The notes beneath the pieces are model-generated. The model ran no database searches. It saw only the letters and a list, made by a program, of their open reading frames with translations, and had not been told where the DNA came from. A stretch of DNA of 46,377 bases. It comes from Glycomyces salinus. GTDB taxonomy: Bacteria; Actinomycetota; Actinomycetes; Mycobacteriales; Micromonosporaceae. The stretch's first letter is position 1; the number at the start of each line of letters is the position of its first letter. Below are positions 8,595 to 16,905 of this stretch, one piece after another. The stretch lies in the NCBI RefSeq assembly GCF_016428645.1, contig NZ_JAELXW010000069.1, positions 1 through 46,377 of the forward strand, given 5' to 3'. Position numbers and translations under genes: made by a program.

Positions 8595-8605
8595 GACGGT
8601 TGCTC

Positions 8606-9610
8606 CTATGCGATGCGGTCGAGGTCGTGTCCGCGGATGCGTCCACGCAGGGCTTCGCCGCGGACGAGGCGCTCGACCTCGGTGACGGCGAATTCGCCGA
8701 GTCGGCGCAGTTCCCTGCCGCGCGACCCGGCCAGGTGGGGGGTGACGAACACGTTGGGAAGGCGCAGCAGCGGGTGGTCCGGCGGGAGCGGCTCGGGGTC
8801 GGTGACGTCGAGGACCGCCGAGATCCTGCCGGTGGCGCACTCGGCGGTGAGGGCGTCGGTGTCCACCAGGGAGCCGCGGGCGGTGTTGATCAGGGCCGCG
8901 CCGCCGCGCAGCAGCGCGAGTCTGCGGGCGTCGATCATGCCCGTGGTCTCGGGCAGGGCCGGGGCGTGCAGAGAGACCAGGTCGGAGCGTCGGCACAGGT
9001 CGTCCAGGCCGACCGGTTCGGCGCCGAGCTCGCGGGCCTCGCGCGGCCCGAAGTAGGGGTCGGCGATCAGGGTGTGGACGCCGTGGTCGGCCAGGAGCCC
9101 GATGACGGCGCGGCCGATCCGGGAGGCGCCGACGATGCCGACCACGGCGCCGTACAGGCCGCGGTCCTCGGCGGGCGGTCGGACGAACACCTCCTTGCCC
9201 GCGGCGTAGTCGCCGGCGGCGGTGAACGCGCCTTTGGCGGCGAGCACCAGGGCGCTCAGGGTGAATTCGGCGACCGGGACGGCGTTGGCGTCGGCGGCGG
9301 TGGACACGGCCAGGCCCCGTTCGAAGACCGCCGGGTGGAGGTGGCCCTTGACCGTCCCGGCGGCGTGGACGATGCCGCGCAGCCGCGGCGCCCGGTCGAG
9401 GACGTCGGGGTCGATGGCCGGGCAGCCCCAGCCGGTGATCAGGATCTCCACTCGGTCCAGGCGGTCGATGCCGGACACATCGGCGGTGGCGGCGCCGGGG
9501 TCGAACTCGACGGTCCGGGCGAGCCGGTCGGCCAGGTCGGCCGGGAACAGGTCGGCGACCAGCTTCGGGTGCATGAGCAGCGCGGCGGCCGGTGCGGGGC
9601 GGGTCACCAT
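8606..9610 (-). CDS. D-isomer-specific 2-hydroxyacid dehydrogenase (NAD-dependent)
   Basis: A protein of 334 aa. The Rossmann motif GIVGASRIGRAV, the catalytic-Arg strand INTARGSLVDTDAL, the Glu block DVTDPEPLPPDHPL and the catalytic His in VTPHLAGSRG are all in place and order. It reduces a 2-keto acid or oxidises a 2-hydroxy acid in the cytoplasm. The start overlaps the end of the enolase gene by 7 bp, so it belongs to the ABC/aldarate operon. Neither the oxidative nor the isomerase uronate route needs this step, so the physiological substrate is open; it could handle a side product or a modified sugar acid. Its paralogue at 39063-40043 lies in a different cluster. Confidence 0.88.
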   Translation of the reverse strand: MVTRPAPAAALLMHPKLVADLFPADLADRLARTVEFDPGAATADVSGIDRLDRVEILITGWGCPAIDPDVLDRAPRLRGIVHAAGTVKGHLHPAVFERGLAVSTAADANAVPVAEFTLSALVLAAKGAFTAAGDYAAGKEVFVRPPAEDRGLYGAVVGIVGASRIGRAVIGLLADHGVHTLIADPYFGPREARELGAEPVGLDDLCRRSDLVSLHAPALPETTGMIDARRLALLRGGAALINTARGSLVDTDALTAECATGRISAVLDVTDPEPLPPDHPLLRLPNVFVTPHLAGSRGRELRRLGEFAVTEVERLVRGEALRGRIRGHDLDRIA

Positions 9611-10881
9611 CGCGGCAGCGTCCCTTCGAAATCGGGGTCGATTCGTCGCATGTAGGAGGTGTCGTCGCGTTCGGTGAGGCCGCAGCGCAGGTAGTCCCGG
9701 TGCATGCGTTCGAGGGCGTCGCGGTCGAGTTCGACGCCCAGTCCGGGGCTGTCGGGCACGGCCACCGAGCCGCCCTCGATGCGCGGGGAGCGGAGGACGA
9801 CGTCGGCGCCGCCCTGCCAGGGCGTGTGGGTGTCGAGGGCGTACGCCAGGTCGGGCAGGGCGGCCGCGGTGTGGACCATGGCGGCCAGGCTGATGCCCAG
9901 GTGGGTGTTGGAGTGCATGGAGAGGCCCAGGCCCCATGTCCGGCAGATCCCGGCCAGTTGCAGCGTCGCCCGCAGGCCGCCCCAGTAGTGGGGGTCGCAC
10001 AGGACGATGCCGACCGCGTCGGCGTCGATGGCGGCCGGGAGGTCGTCGAATCCGACCGCGCACATGTTGGTGGCCAGCGGCATCGGGGCCGCCTCGGCCA
10101 CCGCGGCCATGCCCGCCAGGCCGGGCGTGGGGTCCTCCAGGTACTCCAGGAGGCCCTCGGCGCCGTCGGCGAACCGCAGGGCGGTCGCCGTGGTCCAGGC
10201 GGCGTTGGGATCGAAGCGGATGGGGTGGTCGGGGAAGGCCCGGCGGAGCTCGGTGACGGCCTCGAGCTCCTCCTCGGGCGGGCGGACGCCGCCTTTGAGT
10301 TTGAGTGAGGCGAAGCCGTGCCGTTCGGTCATGCGCCGGGCCTGGTCGACCAGTTCGGACGGTTCGAGGGCCGGTCCCCACTCGTCGTCCTCGCCCCCGG
10401 GGTGCGCGGCCCATTTGTAGAACAGGTAGGCGGCGAAGGGGATCCGGTCGCGGTGGCGGCCGCCGAGCAGGTCGGCCACCGACCGGCCGGTGGCGTGGCC
10501 CTGGGCGTCCAGGCAGGCGATCTCGAACGGGGCGGTGACCTTGGCGAGGGTCTTGGCGGGAGTGGTGGCGCCGGTGAGGCCGTGGCGGTCCGGGGCGTTG
10601 GCGGTGCCGACCGCCGCCGCGAGGCGGCGCTGGAGGTCGGCGCCGTCGAACACGTCGAGGCCGGGCAAGGTGGCAGCGGCCCGGCGCAGGAGCGCCAGGT
10701 GCGGCGCGTCCCCGTAGGTCTCGCCGAGTCCGATCAGGCCGTCCTCGCAGCGCAGTTCGATCACCGCGCGCAGGGCCCACGGTTCGTGGACGCCGACGGC
10801 GTTCAGCAGGGGCGGGTCGGGCACGGCGACGGGGGTGACCACCGCTTGGCGCACGATCGGACCGGTTCGGACGCGGCTCAT
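9604..10881 (-). CDS. enolase-superfamily sugar-acid dehydratase, glucarate dehydratase type
   Basis: A protein of 425 aa. The mandelate racemase/enolase fold is shown by FASLKLKGGV (the K-x-K general base), IRFDPNAAW and EYLEDPTPG (metal-ligand acids) and the late HSNTHLGISLAAMVH (the catalytic His of the glucarate dehydratase group). The N-terminal LIGLGETYGD and TNMCAVGFDD also match that subgroup. It dehydrates D-glucarate or galactarate to 5-dehydro-4-deoxyglucarate in the cytoplasm. The gene next to it encodes the enzyme using exactly that product. It overlaps KdgD by 4 bp (ATGA). The stereochemical preference cannot be read. Confidence 0.87.
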   Translation of the reverse strand: MSRVRTGPIVRQAVVTPVAVPDPPLLNAVGVHEPWALRAVIELRCEDGLIGLGETYGDAPHLALLRRAAATLPGLDVFDGADLQRRLAAAVGTANAPDRHGLTGATTPAKTLAKVTAPFEIACLDAQGHATGRSVADLLGGRHRDRIPFAAYLFYKWAAHPGGEDDEWGPALEPSELVDQARRMTERHGFASLKLKGGVRPPEEELEAVTELRRAFPDHPIRFDPNAAWTTATALRFADGAEGLLEYLEDPTPGLAGMAAVAEAAPMPLATNMCAVGFDDLPAAIDADAVGIVLCDPHYWGGLRATLQLAGICRTWGLGLSMHSNTHLGISLAAMVHTAAALPDLAYALDTHTPWQGGADVVLRSPRIEGGSVAVPDSPGLGVELDRDALERMHRDYLRCGLTERDDTSYMRRIDPDFEGTLPRW

Positions 10882-11831
10882 CGCGCCACCGCCTCGGTCG
10901 TCTCGATCCGCGCCAGCGCGTCGCGGCCGCGGGCGATGATCCGCTCCAACCGCTCCAGGTCCGGCGGCTCGGGGTCGACCAGCGGCGGCCGCACCGGGCC
11001 GAGCGGGGTTCCGGTGAGCGCGGCCCCGGCCTTGACCAGGGCTACCGAGTATCCGGGTACGCGTCCGCGCAGCTCGGCGAACGGCAGGAAGAACTCGGAT
11101 TCGAGGACGCGCCGGGTCCGCTCGTCGCCGTCCCGCATCGCCCGGTGGAAGGCGGTGGCGAGGTCGGGCACGAAGCACAGCGCCGCCGAGGAGTAGCCTC
11201 CGGCGCCGACGGCGGCGTAGGCGCTCGCCGTCAGCTCGGCGGTGGGCAGTCCGTTGAGGAACACGAACAGCTCGGCCCGCGGGTGGCCGCTCGCGCGCAC
11301 GGCGGCGACCATGCGGGCGATGGCCTCGATGTCGCCCCGCCCGTCCTTGAGGCCGACCACAGTCGGGACATCGAGCAGGGCGACCGCCGCGTCCGGGTCG
11401 AGCACGGCGTTGGCGCGCTGGTACACCAGCAGCGGCAGCGGCGTCGCCTCGGCCACGTGCCGGACGTGGCGCACCAGTCCGGCCGGGGAGCATTCGACGA
11501 GGTAGGGCGGGAGCAGGAGGAGTCCGTCGGCGCCGGACTCGGCCGCGGCGGCCGCGAAGTCCCGCGCGATTTCGGGGCCGCCTCCGGCTCCGGCGAAGAC
11601 CGGCACGCGCCCGTCCGCGACCCGCACGGCGGTGCGCACCAGGTCCCGGTACTCCCCTGTGGAGAGTGCGGGGAACTCGCCGGTGCCGCAGGCCGCGAAC
11701 AGCCCCGTGGCGCCGGTCGAGACCAGTGCCGCGACGTGCCCGGAGAAGGCGTCCAGGTCGAGTCGGCTGTCCGCTGTGAACGGCGTGAGCGGGAAGCTCA
11801 TCATGCCTCGCAGGTCCTGCATTCGTCTCAC
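10878..11831 (-). CDS. kdgD: 5-dehydro-4-deoxyglucarate dehydratase (DapA/NAL superfamily)
   Basis: A 317-aa TIM-barrel lyase. SFPLTPFTADSRLD and FAACGTGEFPALS are the family's phosphate/carboxylate-binding blocks. LLVYQRANA holds the catalytic Tyr137, and VVGLKDGRGD the Schiff-base Lys162. The FPLTPF, GTGEF and GLKDG-x-GD wording is specific to the KdgD branch, which decarboxylates and dehydrates 5-dehydro-4-deoxyglucarate to 2-oxoglutarate semialdehyde. The start is GTG 11831 (GTGA overlap with the permease stop) or ATG 11822. Adjacent glucarate dehydratase and upstream sugar ABC transporter genes support the role. No dedicated 2-oxoglutarate semialdehyde dehydrogenase is in this operon. 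Confidence 0.88.
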   Translation of the reverse strand: MRRMQDLRGMMSFPLTPFTADSRLDLDAFSGHVAALVSTGATGLFAACGTGEFPALSTGEYRDLVRTAVRVADGRVPVFAGAGGGPEIARDFAAAAAESGADGLLLLPPYLVECSPAGLVRHVRHVAEATPLPLLVYQRANAVLDPDAAVALLDVPTVVGLKDGRGDIEAIARMVAAVRASGHPRAELFVFLNGLPTAELTASAYAAVGAGGYSSAALCFVPDLATAFHRAMRDGDERTRRVLESEFFLPFAELRGRVPGYSVALVKAGAALTGTPLGPVRPPLVDPEPPDLERLERIIARGRDALARIETTEAVAR

Positions 11832-12706
11832 CCCTTCACGGCCCCGGAAGTGAGGCCCTTCATGAACTGCCGCTGCATCGCCAGGAACGCCAGGACCGAC
11901 GGCAGCAGCGCCAGCAGCGAGGCCGCCAGCAGGACCCCCAGGCCCACTTGGTCGTCCGAGCGGAGGGTCCGCAGCGCCAGCGGCAGCGTGAACTGGGAGG
12001 CGTCGCGCGCCACCAGCAGCGGCAGCATGTACTGGTCCCAGATCATGGTGAACCCGAAGATGCCGATCACGCCGAGCGCGGGGCGCGAGAGCGGCAGGAT
12101 GATCTGCGCCAGCACACGCAGCTCCCCGGCGCCGTCGATGCGGGCGGCCTGCTCCAGCTCGACCGGGATCTCCTTCATGAACTCGGTCATCACCAGGATC
12201 GAGAATCCCCAGGCGGCGACCGGGACGATCATGCCGACCAGGGTGCCGATGAGGTTGACGTGGATGACCGGCACGTCGGCCAGTACCAGCGACAGCGGTA
12301 TCGCCAGGATCTCCTCGGGCAGCATCATGGTCGACAGGATCAGCAGGAGCACCAGGTGTACCCCGGGGAACTTCTTGCGCGCCAATGCGTAGGCGGCCAG
12401 CACACTGACGGTGACCTGCAGCAGCAGGCCGCCGCCGACCACGATGAAGGAGTTGAGCAGGTACAGCAGCACGTCGCGTTCGAAGGCGCGGGTGAAGTTG
12501 TCGAGGGTGAACTGGTCGGGTACCAGGCTGAGCCGGGTGGGGTCGGGGACCCTGCTGAAGGCGCCGACGACCACCGCCATGAGCGGCCCGGCGAACACCA
12601 CCAGCAGCAGGGCGTAGACCGCGCCGCGGACGGCCCAGCCGATCGGCCCGGTCAGTTCGCTGAAGCCGAGGGCGGAGTCGAACCGGCCCTTGCCTTGCCG
12701 CATCAT
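11828..12706 (-). CDS. carbohydrate ABC transporter permease, MalG type
   Basis: A protein of 292 aa with six hydrophobic helices. The EAA loop (ELEQAARIDGAGELRVL then ILPLSRPAL), which docks on the ATPase, is conserved. The C-terminal AMQRQFMKGLTSGAVKG is the usual MalG ending. The start is the first of two ATGs (12706), with AGGAGGAGGG upstream and a 4-bp overlap with the other permease gene. With its partner it forms the membrane channel of a CUT1-type importer. No ATPase gene is present, so a shared MsiK-like ATPase encoded elsewhere is likely, as is usual in actinobacteria. Confidence 0.93.
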   Translation of the reverse strand: MMRQGKGRFDSALGFSELTGPIGWAVRGAVYALLLVVFAGPLMAVVVGAFSRVPDPTRLSLVPDQFTLDNFTRAFERDVLLYLLNSFIVVGGGLLLQVTVSVLAAYALARKKFPGVHLVLLLILSTMMLPEEILAIPLSLVLADVPVIHVNLIGTLVGMIVPVAAWGFSILVMTEFMKEIPVELEQAARIDGAGELRVLAQIILPLSRPALGVIGIFGFTMIWDQYMLPLLVARDASQFTLPLALRTLRSDDQVGLGVLLAASLLALLPSVLAFLAMQRQFMKGLTSGAVKG

Positions 12707-13665
12707 GCCCTCCTCCTGGCCCGTACCGCCTGGACGGCCAGGGTCAGCACCACCGTCACCGCCAGCAGCACCACGGATCCGGCCGCGGCGATGCCGAGCT
12801 CGTTGCGTTCGAGCCCCAGCTTGTAGATCAGCGTCATCAGCACCTCTGTGGACCCGTTCGGGCCGCCGTTGGTCAGCAGGAAGATCTCGGTGAACACCCG
12901 CATGCCGCGGATCGCGGCCAGGGTCAGCAGGATGATGAAGACCGGGCGCAGGGCCGGAAGGGTCACGTGCCGCAGGCGCTGCCAGGTGTTCGCCCCGTCG
13001 GCCGAGGCGGCCTCGTACAGGGTCCGGTCGACGCCGGCCAGTCCGGCGAGGATGATCATCATGTCGTAGGGGGCGTGCCGCCAGATCCCCACCGCGATCA
13101 CCGACGACAGCGAGGTGTCGGCGGAGTTGAGGAACTGGGAGGGGCCCAGGCCGATCCAGGCCAGGACCGAGTTGACCACGCCGTCGGGGGCGGGGTAGTA
13201 GAGCACCCGCCAGACTTCGGCGACGACCGCCATGGTCACGATCGTCGGCAGGAACACCGCGGTCCGCACGAGCCACAGGTGGCGGGCGGTGCCTTCCAGC
13301 AGGAGGGCGATCGCCAGGCCCAGCAGCATGGCCCCGGCCGTCTGGGTGACGGCGATGACCGCGGTGTGCCACATCGCGTCGAGGAAGTCGGGGTCGGTGA
13401 GCACGTGCCGGTAGTTGTCCATGCCCACCCACCGGTCCCCGAGGTAGGGCCGGACCTCGAACAGGCTCATCTGGACCGCCCGGCCCATGGGGATGAACTT
13501 GAACAGGGTGAAGATCACCAGCGCGGGCAGGAGCAGGAGCAGCGCGGCCGCCGGGTCCCTGAACCTGGTGCGCCGGAGGCGGCCGGGCGCCCGGGCCGGG
13601 CGGGGCCGCTGCGGCCCCGCCCGGCCCGGTTCCTCCCGCGGGTCGGCGGTTGCGGTCGACGTCAT
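12703..13665 (-). CDS. carbohydrate ABC transporter permease, MalF type
   Basis: A protein of 320 aa. An Arg/Pro-rich cytoplasmic N-terminus precedes six hydrophobic helices, starting with AAALLLLLPALVIFTLF. The EAA motif is LYEAASADGANTWQRLRHV followed by TLPALRP. FLLTNGGPNGSTEVLMTLIY is the standard conserved segment before the last helix. It is the second subunit of the importer, between the binding-protein gene (1-bp overlap at 13665) and the MalG-type gene. The substrate is inferred from the downstream enzymes to be a uronate-containing sugar. Confidence 0.93.
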   Translation of the reverse strand: MTSTATADPREEPGRAGPQRPRPARAPGRLRRTRFRDPAAALLLLLPALVIFTLFKFIPMGRAVQMSLFEVRPYLGDRWVGMDNYRHVLTDPDFLDAMWHTAVIAVTQTAGAMLLGLAIALLLEGTARHLWLVRTAVFLPTIVTMAVVAEVWRVLYYPAPDGVVNSVLAWIGLGPSQFLNSADTSLSSVIAVGIWRHAPYDMMIILAGLAGVDRTLYEAASADGANTWQRLRHVTLPALRPVFIILLTLAAIRGMRVFTEIFLLTNGGPNGSTEVLMTLIYKLGLERNELGIAAAGSVVLLAVTVVLTLAVQAVRARRRA

Positions 13666-15005
13666 CAGCCGGCCGCTCCCTGTCCTTCGAGCTCCTCGGC
13701 GAACTCGTCGGCGAGGCCGCCGAGCTCGGCGGCCGGGTCAGCCTCGCAGTCGGAGGCGACGGTGTTGAACGTCTCGGCCGCCATCTGGCGGAACGGGGTC
13801 CACTCCGGAACGTTCGGCACGTAGCGGCCGGACTCCTGATAGATCTGCTGGAAGGTCTGCCAGCGTTCGTCGGTCCGGACCTCGGCCATGTCGACGGTGG
13901 CGTTGACCGGCAGCCGCACGATGGTGCCGTCGGTGTCGCCGGCCATGCCGATGGTCTGGCCCTCGACGGAGGCGGCGAACTCGGCGAAGCGCTCCTGGCC
14001 CTCCTGGTTCTCCGATCCGGCCATGAGGTAGACGTTCTCGCCCTCAGCGAGCGAGACGGCCTCGCCGCCCTCGCCGGCCGGGAGGGGCACGATCTCGTAC
14101 TTCTCGGCGCCGAGGTCGGCGTCGAAGACGCCCATCATGTAAGGGCCGGTGAAGTAGATCCCGGCCTGGCCGCCGTAGAAGACCGGGTGGGTCTGGGAGG
14201 TCTCGGCGGTGACCGCGCCGGGCGCGACGAGGCCGTCGCAGAAGGTGTGCTGGAACCATTCGAGAACCTCGACCGACTCGGGCGAGTCCACGGCCGGGTT
14301 GAAGGCGCCCGGCTCCCCGTCGAGGAAGCCGCCGCCGCCCGACCACAGAAAGCTCGACAGGTACCAGGAGGTGTAGCCGCGCTTGGTGGAGCCGGGCACG
14401 GCGTACCCGTGGGTGTCGTCCTCGCCGTTGCCGTCCGGGTCGCCGGTGGTGAAGGCCTCGGCGAGGGCGTCCATCTCGCCCCAGGTGGTCGGGACTTCGG
14501 CGCCGACGGCCTCGCGCCAGTCGGAGCGGATGAACAGCGCGAACGACTGCGCCGAGAACGGCACCGCGTAGTAGGCGCCGTCGGCGCCGGTGGCCGCGTC
14601 CCAGGAGGCGGGGGTGAGGTCGTCGGCCCCTTCGATGCCGTCGCGGTCGACCTCGCGGACCAAGCCCTGCTCCACGAGGGTGCCGAGCTGGGCGGTGTCG
14701 TTGATGACGATGTCGGGCAGGTCCTTGGCGGAAGCGGCCTGCTGGAGCTTGGTCTCGAAGTCGTCGAAGAGGGCGGTGACTTCGGTGGGGATGCCGGTCT
14801 GCTCGGTGAAGGCCGCGGCCAGTTCTTTCGCGGTCTCCTCGGTCGGGGCGCCCGGGGGCTTGCGGATCCAGACCTCCAAGGCGGCGTCCGGGTCCTGTTC
14901 GGGCTCGTCGGCGCCGCTGCCGCACGCGGCGAGTCCGACGGCGGTGATGGCGAGGAGTGCGACCAGCTTCGGCAGGCCGCGCCATCCCTGTTTCCGGTGG
15001 AACAT
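13665..15005 (-). CDS. sugar ABC transporter substrate-binding lipoprotein
   Basis: A protein of 446 aa. The lipoprotein signal peptide ends LAITAVGLAAC, with Cys28 acylated after cleavage. The mature protein has the extracellular solute-binding family 1 pattern (ALEVWIRKPPG, AAFTEQTGIPTEVTALFDDFE, LPDIVINDTAQLG). I choose ATG 15005: GGAGGG lies 7 nt upstream of it, whereas the ATG at 15020 has no ribosome site. It is the first gene of the seven-gene operon. A TTGACA-N17-TAGCTT promoter lies at 15075-15103, and the -35 overlaps a repeated motif that may bind the divergent IclR regulator. Confidence 0.93.
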   Translation of the reverse strand: MFHRKQGWRGLPKLVALLAITAVGLAACGSGADEPEQDPDAALEVWIRKPPGAPTEETAKELAAAFTEQTGIPTEVTALFDDFETKLQQAASAKDLPDIVINDTAQLGTLVEQGLVREVDRDGIEGADDLTPASWDAATGADGAYYAVPFSAQSFALFIRSDWREAVGAEVPTTWGEMDALAEAFTTGDPDGNGEDDTHGYAVPGSTKRGYTSWYLSSFLWSGGGGFLDGEPGAFNPAVDSPESVEVLEWFQHTFCDGLVAPGAVTAETSQTHPVFYGGQAGIYFTGPYMMGVFDADLGAEKYEIVPLPAGEGGEAVSLAEGENVYLMAGSENQEGQERFAEFAASVEGQTIGMAGDTDGTIVRLPVNATVDMAEVRTDERWQTFQQIYQESGRYVPNVPEWTPFRQMAAETFNTVASDCEADPAAELGGLADEFAEELEGQGAAG

Positions 15006-15033
15006 CCTCGTTCCCTCCATGAATTTCGTCTAA

Positions 15034-15045
15034 GTATGTGGATGC
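15034..15045 (+). promoter_or_regulatory. repeated motif GTATGTNNATG, copy 1 (putative IclR site)
   Basis: GTATGTGGATGC lies in the 5' untranslated region of the binding-protein gene. It shares GTATGTNNATG with copies at 15095-15106 and 16873-16884. The occurrence in two regulatory gaps of one catabolic locus is seen directly; binding by the IclR protein is inferred. Confidence 0.4.
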
Positions 15046-15074
15046 AATCTTCATTTATAGAGGAGTACTATCAC

Positions 15075-15103
15075 AAGCTAGCGTCCAGTAACATGTATGT
15101 CAA
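15075..15103 (-). promoter_or_regulatory. promoter of the ABC/aldarate operon
   Basis: On the minus strand TTGACA (15098-15103), a 17-bp spacer and TAGCTT (15075-15080). The predicted RNA start is about 63 nt before the ATG at 15005. The -10 is poor, which would suit activation or tight control. Confidence 0.5.
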
Positions 15104-15106
15104 TGC
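15095..15106 (+). promoter_or_regulatory. repeated motif GTATGTNNATG, copy 2 (putative IclR site)
   Basis: GTATGTCAATGC overlaps the -35 box of the minus-strand operon promoter and lies 30 bp before the IclR start, a position suited to both autoregulation and operon control. Confidence 0.45.
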
Positions 15107-15136
15107 CCGAGACGGAATTGAAGGATGGTGAGATCC

Positions 15137-15925
15137 ATGAGCCGAACCCCCGGTGCCGGGATCGAGTCCTCGCCGGTCAAATCCGCCGAGCGCACGGTCC
15201 GCATCCTGGAGACTCTCGCCGAGTCCCCGGAGCGCCTGACGCTCGCGCAGTTGCAGGAGCTGACCGGATATCCGCGCTCCAGCCTGCACGCGCTGGTGCG
15301 AACCCTGCGAGAGCTCAAGTGGATCGAGGCCGACGCCTCCGGTTCGGCCTTCGGCGTGGGGCCGCACGCGCTGCTCTCGGGCACCGCCTACCTCGACCGG
15401 GACCCCGCGCTCGGCTACGCCTACGAGGCCCTCGAGGACCTGCGGGCCGAGATCGGCTTCACCGTCCACTACGCACGACTGGACGACGACCAGGTGCTCT
15501 ACATGGCCAGCCGGGAGGTCCGCGACGAGGTGCACCGCATCTCGCGGGTCGGGCGCCGGCTCCCGGCCCACCTGACGGCCCTGGGCCAGGCGCTGCTGGC
15601 CGAGCTCACCGCCGACGAGGTCGACCGGCTCCTGCCCGAGCGCCTCGAGGCCCACACCCCGCGCACCATCACCGAACGCTCCGAGCTGCACGCCGAGCTC
15701 GACCGGGTCCGCTCGCGCGGCTGGGCGCTGGAGCGCGAGCAGGGCACCGAGGGGATCGCCTGCGTCGCCGTGGCGGTGGACTACCGGATCCCGGCCACCG
15801 ACGCGATCTCGTGCTCGATGCCGATCGGGTCCGCCGACGGCGAGACCGTGGAGCGGGTGACCGGGGCCGTGGTCGAACACGGCCGCGCGCTGGCCACCGC
15901 GCTGCGCCGCGCCGGGGTGCGCTAG
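15137..15925 (+). CDS. IclR-family transcriptional regulator
   Basis: A 262-aa protein. The winged helix-turn-helix is at about residues 13-70 (SAERTVRILETLAE, LTLAQLQELTGYPRSSLHAL). The C-terminal IclR effector domain follows (YLDRDPALGYAYEALEDL, ISRVGRRLPAHLTALGQALLA, GIACVAVAV). I prefer ATG 15137, with GGTGAG 4 nt upstream; the in-frame ATG at 15125 has its purine run directly against the codon. It is divergent from the sugar-acid ABC operon and is probably its regulator, with uronate or an aldarate intermediate as effector. A large hairpin overlaps its stop codon. Confidence 0.92.
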   Translation: MSRTPGAGIESSPVKSAERTVRILETLAESPERLTLAQLQELTGYPRSSLHALVRTLRELKWIEADASGSAFGVGPHALLSGTAYLDRDPALGYAYEALEDLRAEIGFTVHYARLDDDQVLYMASREVRDEVHRISRVGRRLPAHLTALGQALLAELTADEVDRLLPERLEAHTPRTITERSELHAELDRVRSRGWALEREQGTEGIACVAVAVDYRIPATDAISCSMPIGSADGETVERVTGAVVEHGRALATALRRAGVR

Positions 15926-15986
15926 GCGGTGTTTCAGCACCCCTGACGGCCGCTATCCGAGTCGCCGGGGGTACTGAAAACCGCCT
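15924..15986. terminator. bidirectional hairpin terminator overlapping two stop codons
   Basis: Arm 1 (15924-15943, AGGCGGTGTTTCAGCACCCC) and arm 2 (15968-15986, GGGGTACTGAAAACCGCCT) pair with one bulge and one mismatch over about 19 bp around a 24-nt loop. The arms contain the last bases of the IclR stop and of the convergent dehydrogenase stop. The arms carry T/A runs on both strands, so the hairpin can end transcription both ways. Confidence 0.7.
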
Positions 15987-16845
15987 AGTCCCCTGCCTCC
16001 GGAACCGGACCGGCGCGGTAGGGCCGCCCCGGTGGAACGTCGCACCACTGCCCGCCGACCCTGGTCAGCACCGGATCGGCCGTGAAGTCGGGTTCGCCGT
16101 GCCCGGCGATCAGCTCGTCGGCGAAGCGCTCGGCGTCGTCGACCGGGAAGTAGCCGATCGACTTCCCTTCGGTCAGCGACCACCAGCGGCGGGTGTTGCG
16201 GCTGATGCCCCACACCGTCCGGAAACCCGGCCGCTCGGCGGACAAGCAGGCCTCCACCAGGCGGGCGCCGTCCTCCGGGGACAGCCACATCGCGAGGCCC
16301 CGCAGGCCCGGCGGCCGGGGGAACCACAGTCCGATCCGGAGGCAGACCACGTCCATGCCGTACTTGTCGGCGTACATCCGGCCCGCGATCTCGGCGGCGG
16401 CCTTGGACCACCCGTAGAAGGTGTCCGGGCGGGCCGGGGCGTCGGCGGGCAGTCCGCCGTCGGGCAGGCCGTCGCGGCGGTCGTGGAACCCGGCCGCATG
16501 GTTGGACGAGGCCAGCACCACTCGGTCCACACCGCACCGGCGGGCGGCCTCCAGGACCGCATAGGTGCCGTACACGTTGGATTCCAGCACCGTGTCGAAG
16601 CCCTCCTCGGCGCTCTGGCCGCCTAGGTGGATCACGGCGTCCACTCCCCCGCAGGCCGCGACCATCGCGTCGAGGTCGGTCACCGAGCCGATGACGAGCT
16701 CCTCATCGGCTCCGGCGGCGGGCTCGGGTTCGCGCAGGTCGAGCAGCCGCAGGCGGCGGCCGGGCCGGGCCAGCAGCGGGCGCAGCAGGCCGCCGACGCG
16801 ACCGGCGGCACCAGTGATCAGGAGCGACTGGTCCGCCTCAGTCAC
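15985..16845 (-). CDS. udh: NAD-dependent epimerase/dehydratase-fold protein, probable uronate dehydrogenase
   Basis: A 286-aa extended SDR. LLITGAAGRVGG is the NAD-binding loop, VIHLGGQSAEE follows, and FYGWSKAAAE carries the catalytic Tyr-x-x-x-Lys. VVLASSNHAAGFHDRRDGLP resembles the uronate dehydrogenase SSNHxxG motif that binds the uronate. Such enzymes oxidise glucuronate or galacturonate to the aldarolactone. I choose GTG 16845 (AGGGG six bases upstream); ATG 16872 has no close ribosome site. The gene sits between the glucarate dehydratase/KdgD operon and the isomerase operon, so it supplies the first oxidative step. A lactonase was not found. Confidence 0.75.
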   Translation of the reverse strand: MTEADQSLLITGAAGRVGGLLRPLLARPGRRLRLLDLREPEPAAGADEELVIGSVTDLDAMVAACGGVDAVIHLGGQSAEEGFDTVLESNVYGTYAVLEAARRCGVDRVVLASSNHAAGFHDRRDGLPDGGLPADAPARPDTFYGWSKAAAEIAGRMYADKYGMDVVCLRIGLWFPRPPGLRGLAMWLSPEDGARLVEACLSAERPGFRTVWGISRNTRRWWSLTEGKSIGYFPVDDAERFADELIAGHGEPDFTADPVLTRVGGQWCDVPPGRPYRAGPVPEAGD

Positions 16846-16872
16846 GGCCCACCCCTGTGAGACGCTGTCCAT

Positions 16873-16884
16873 GTATGTGTATGG
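16873..16884 (+). promoter_or_regulatory. repeated motif GTATGTNNATG, copy 3
   Basis: GTATGTGTATGG lies 28 bp before the GTG start of the uronate-dehydrogenase gene and 22 bp before the -35 of the divergent beta-helix gene. It matches the two copies next to the IclR gene. Confidence 0.4.
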
Positions 16885-16905
16885 AACCTTCCCCATGAAT
16901 GAATG

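Noticed and set aside
5928..9056. 1042-codon plus-strand open frame
   Set aside because: It is antisense to the DUF2264 and dehydrogenase genes, which have clear motifs; it has no motif of its own.
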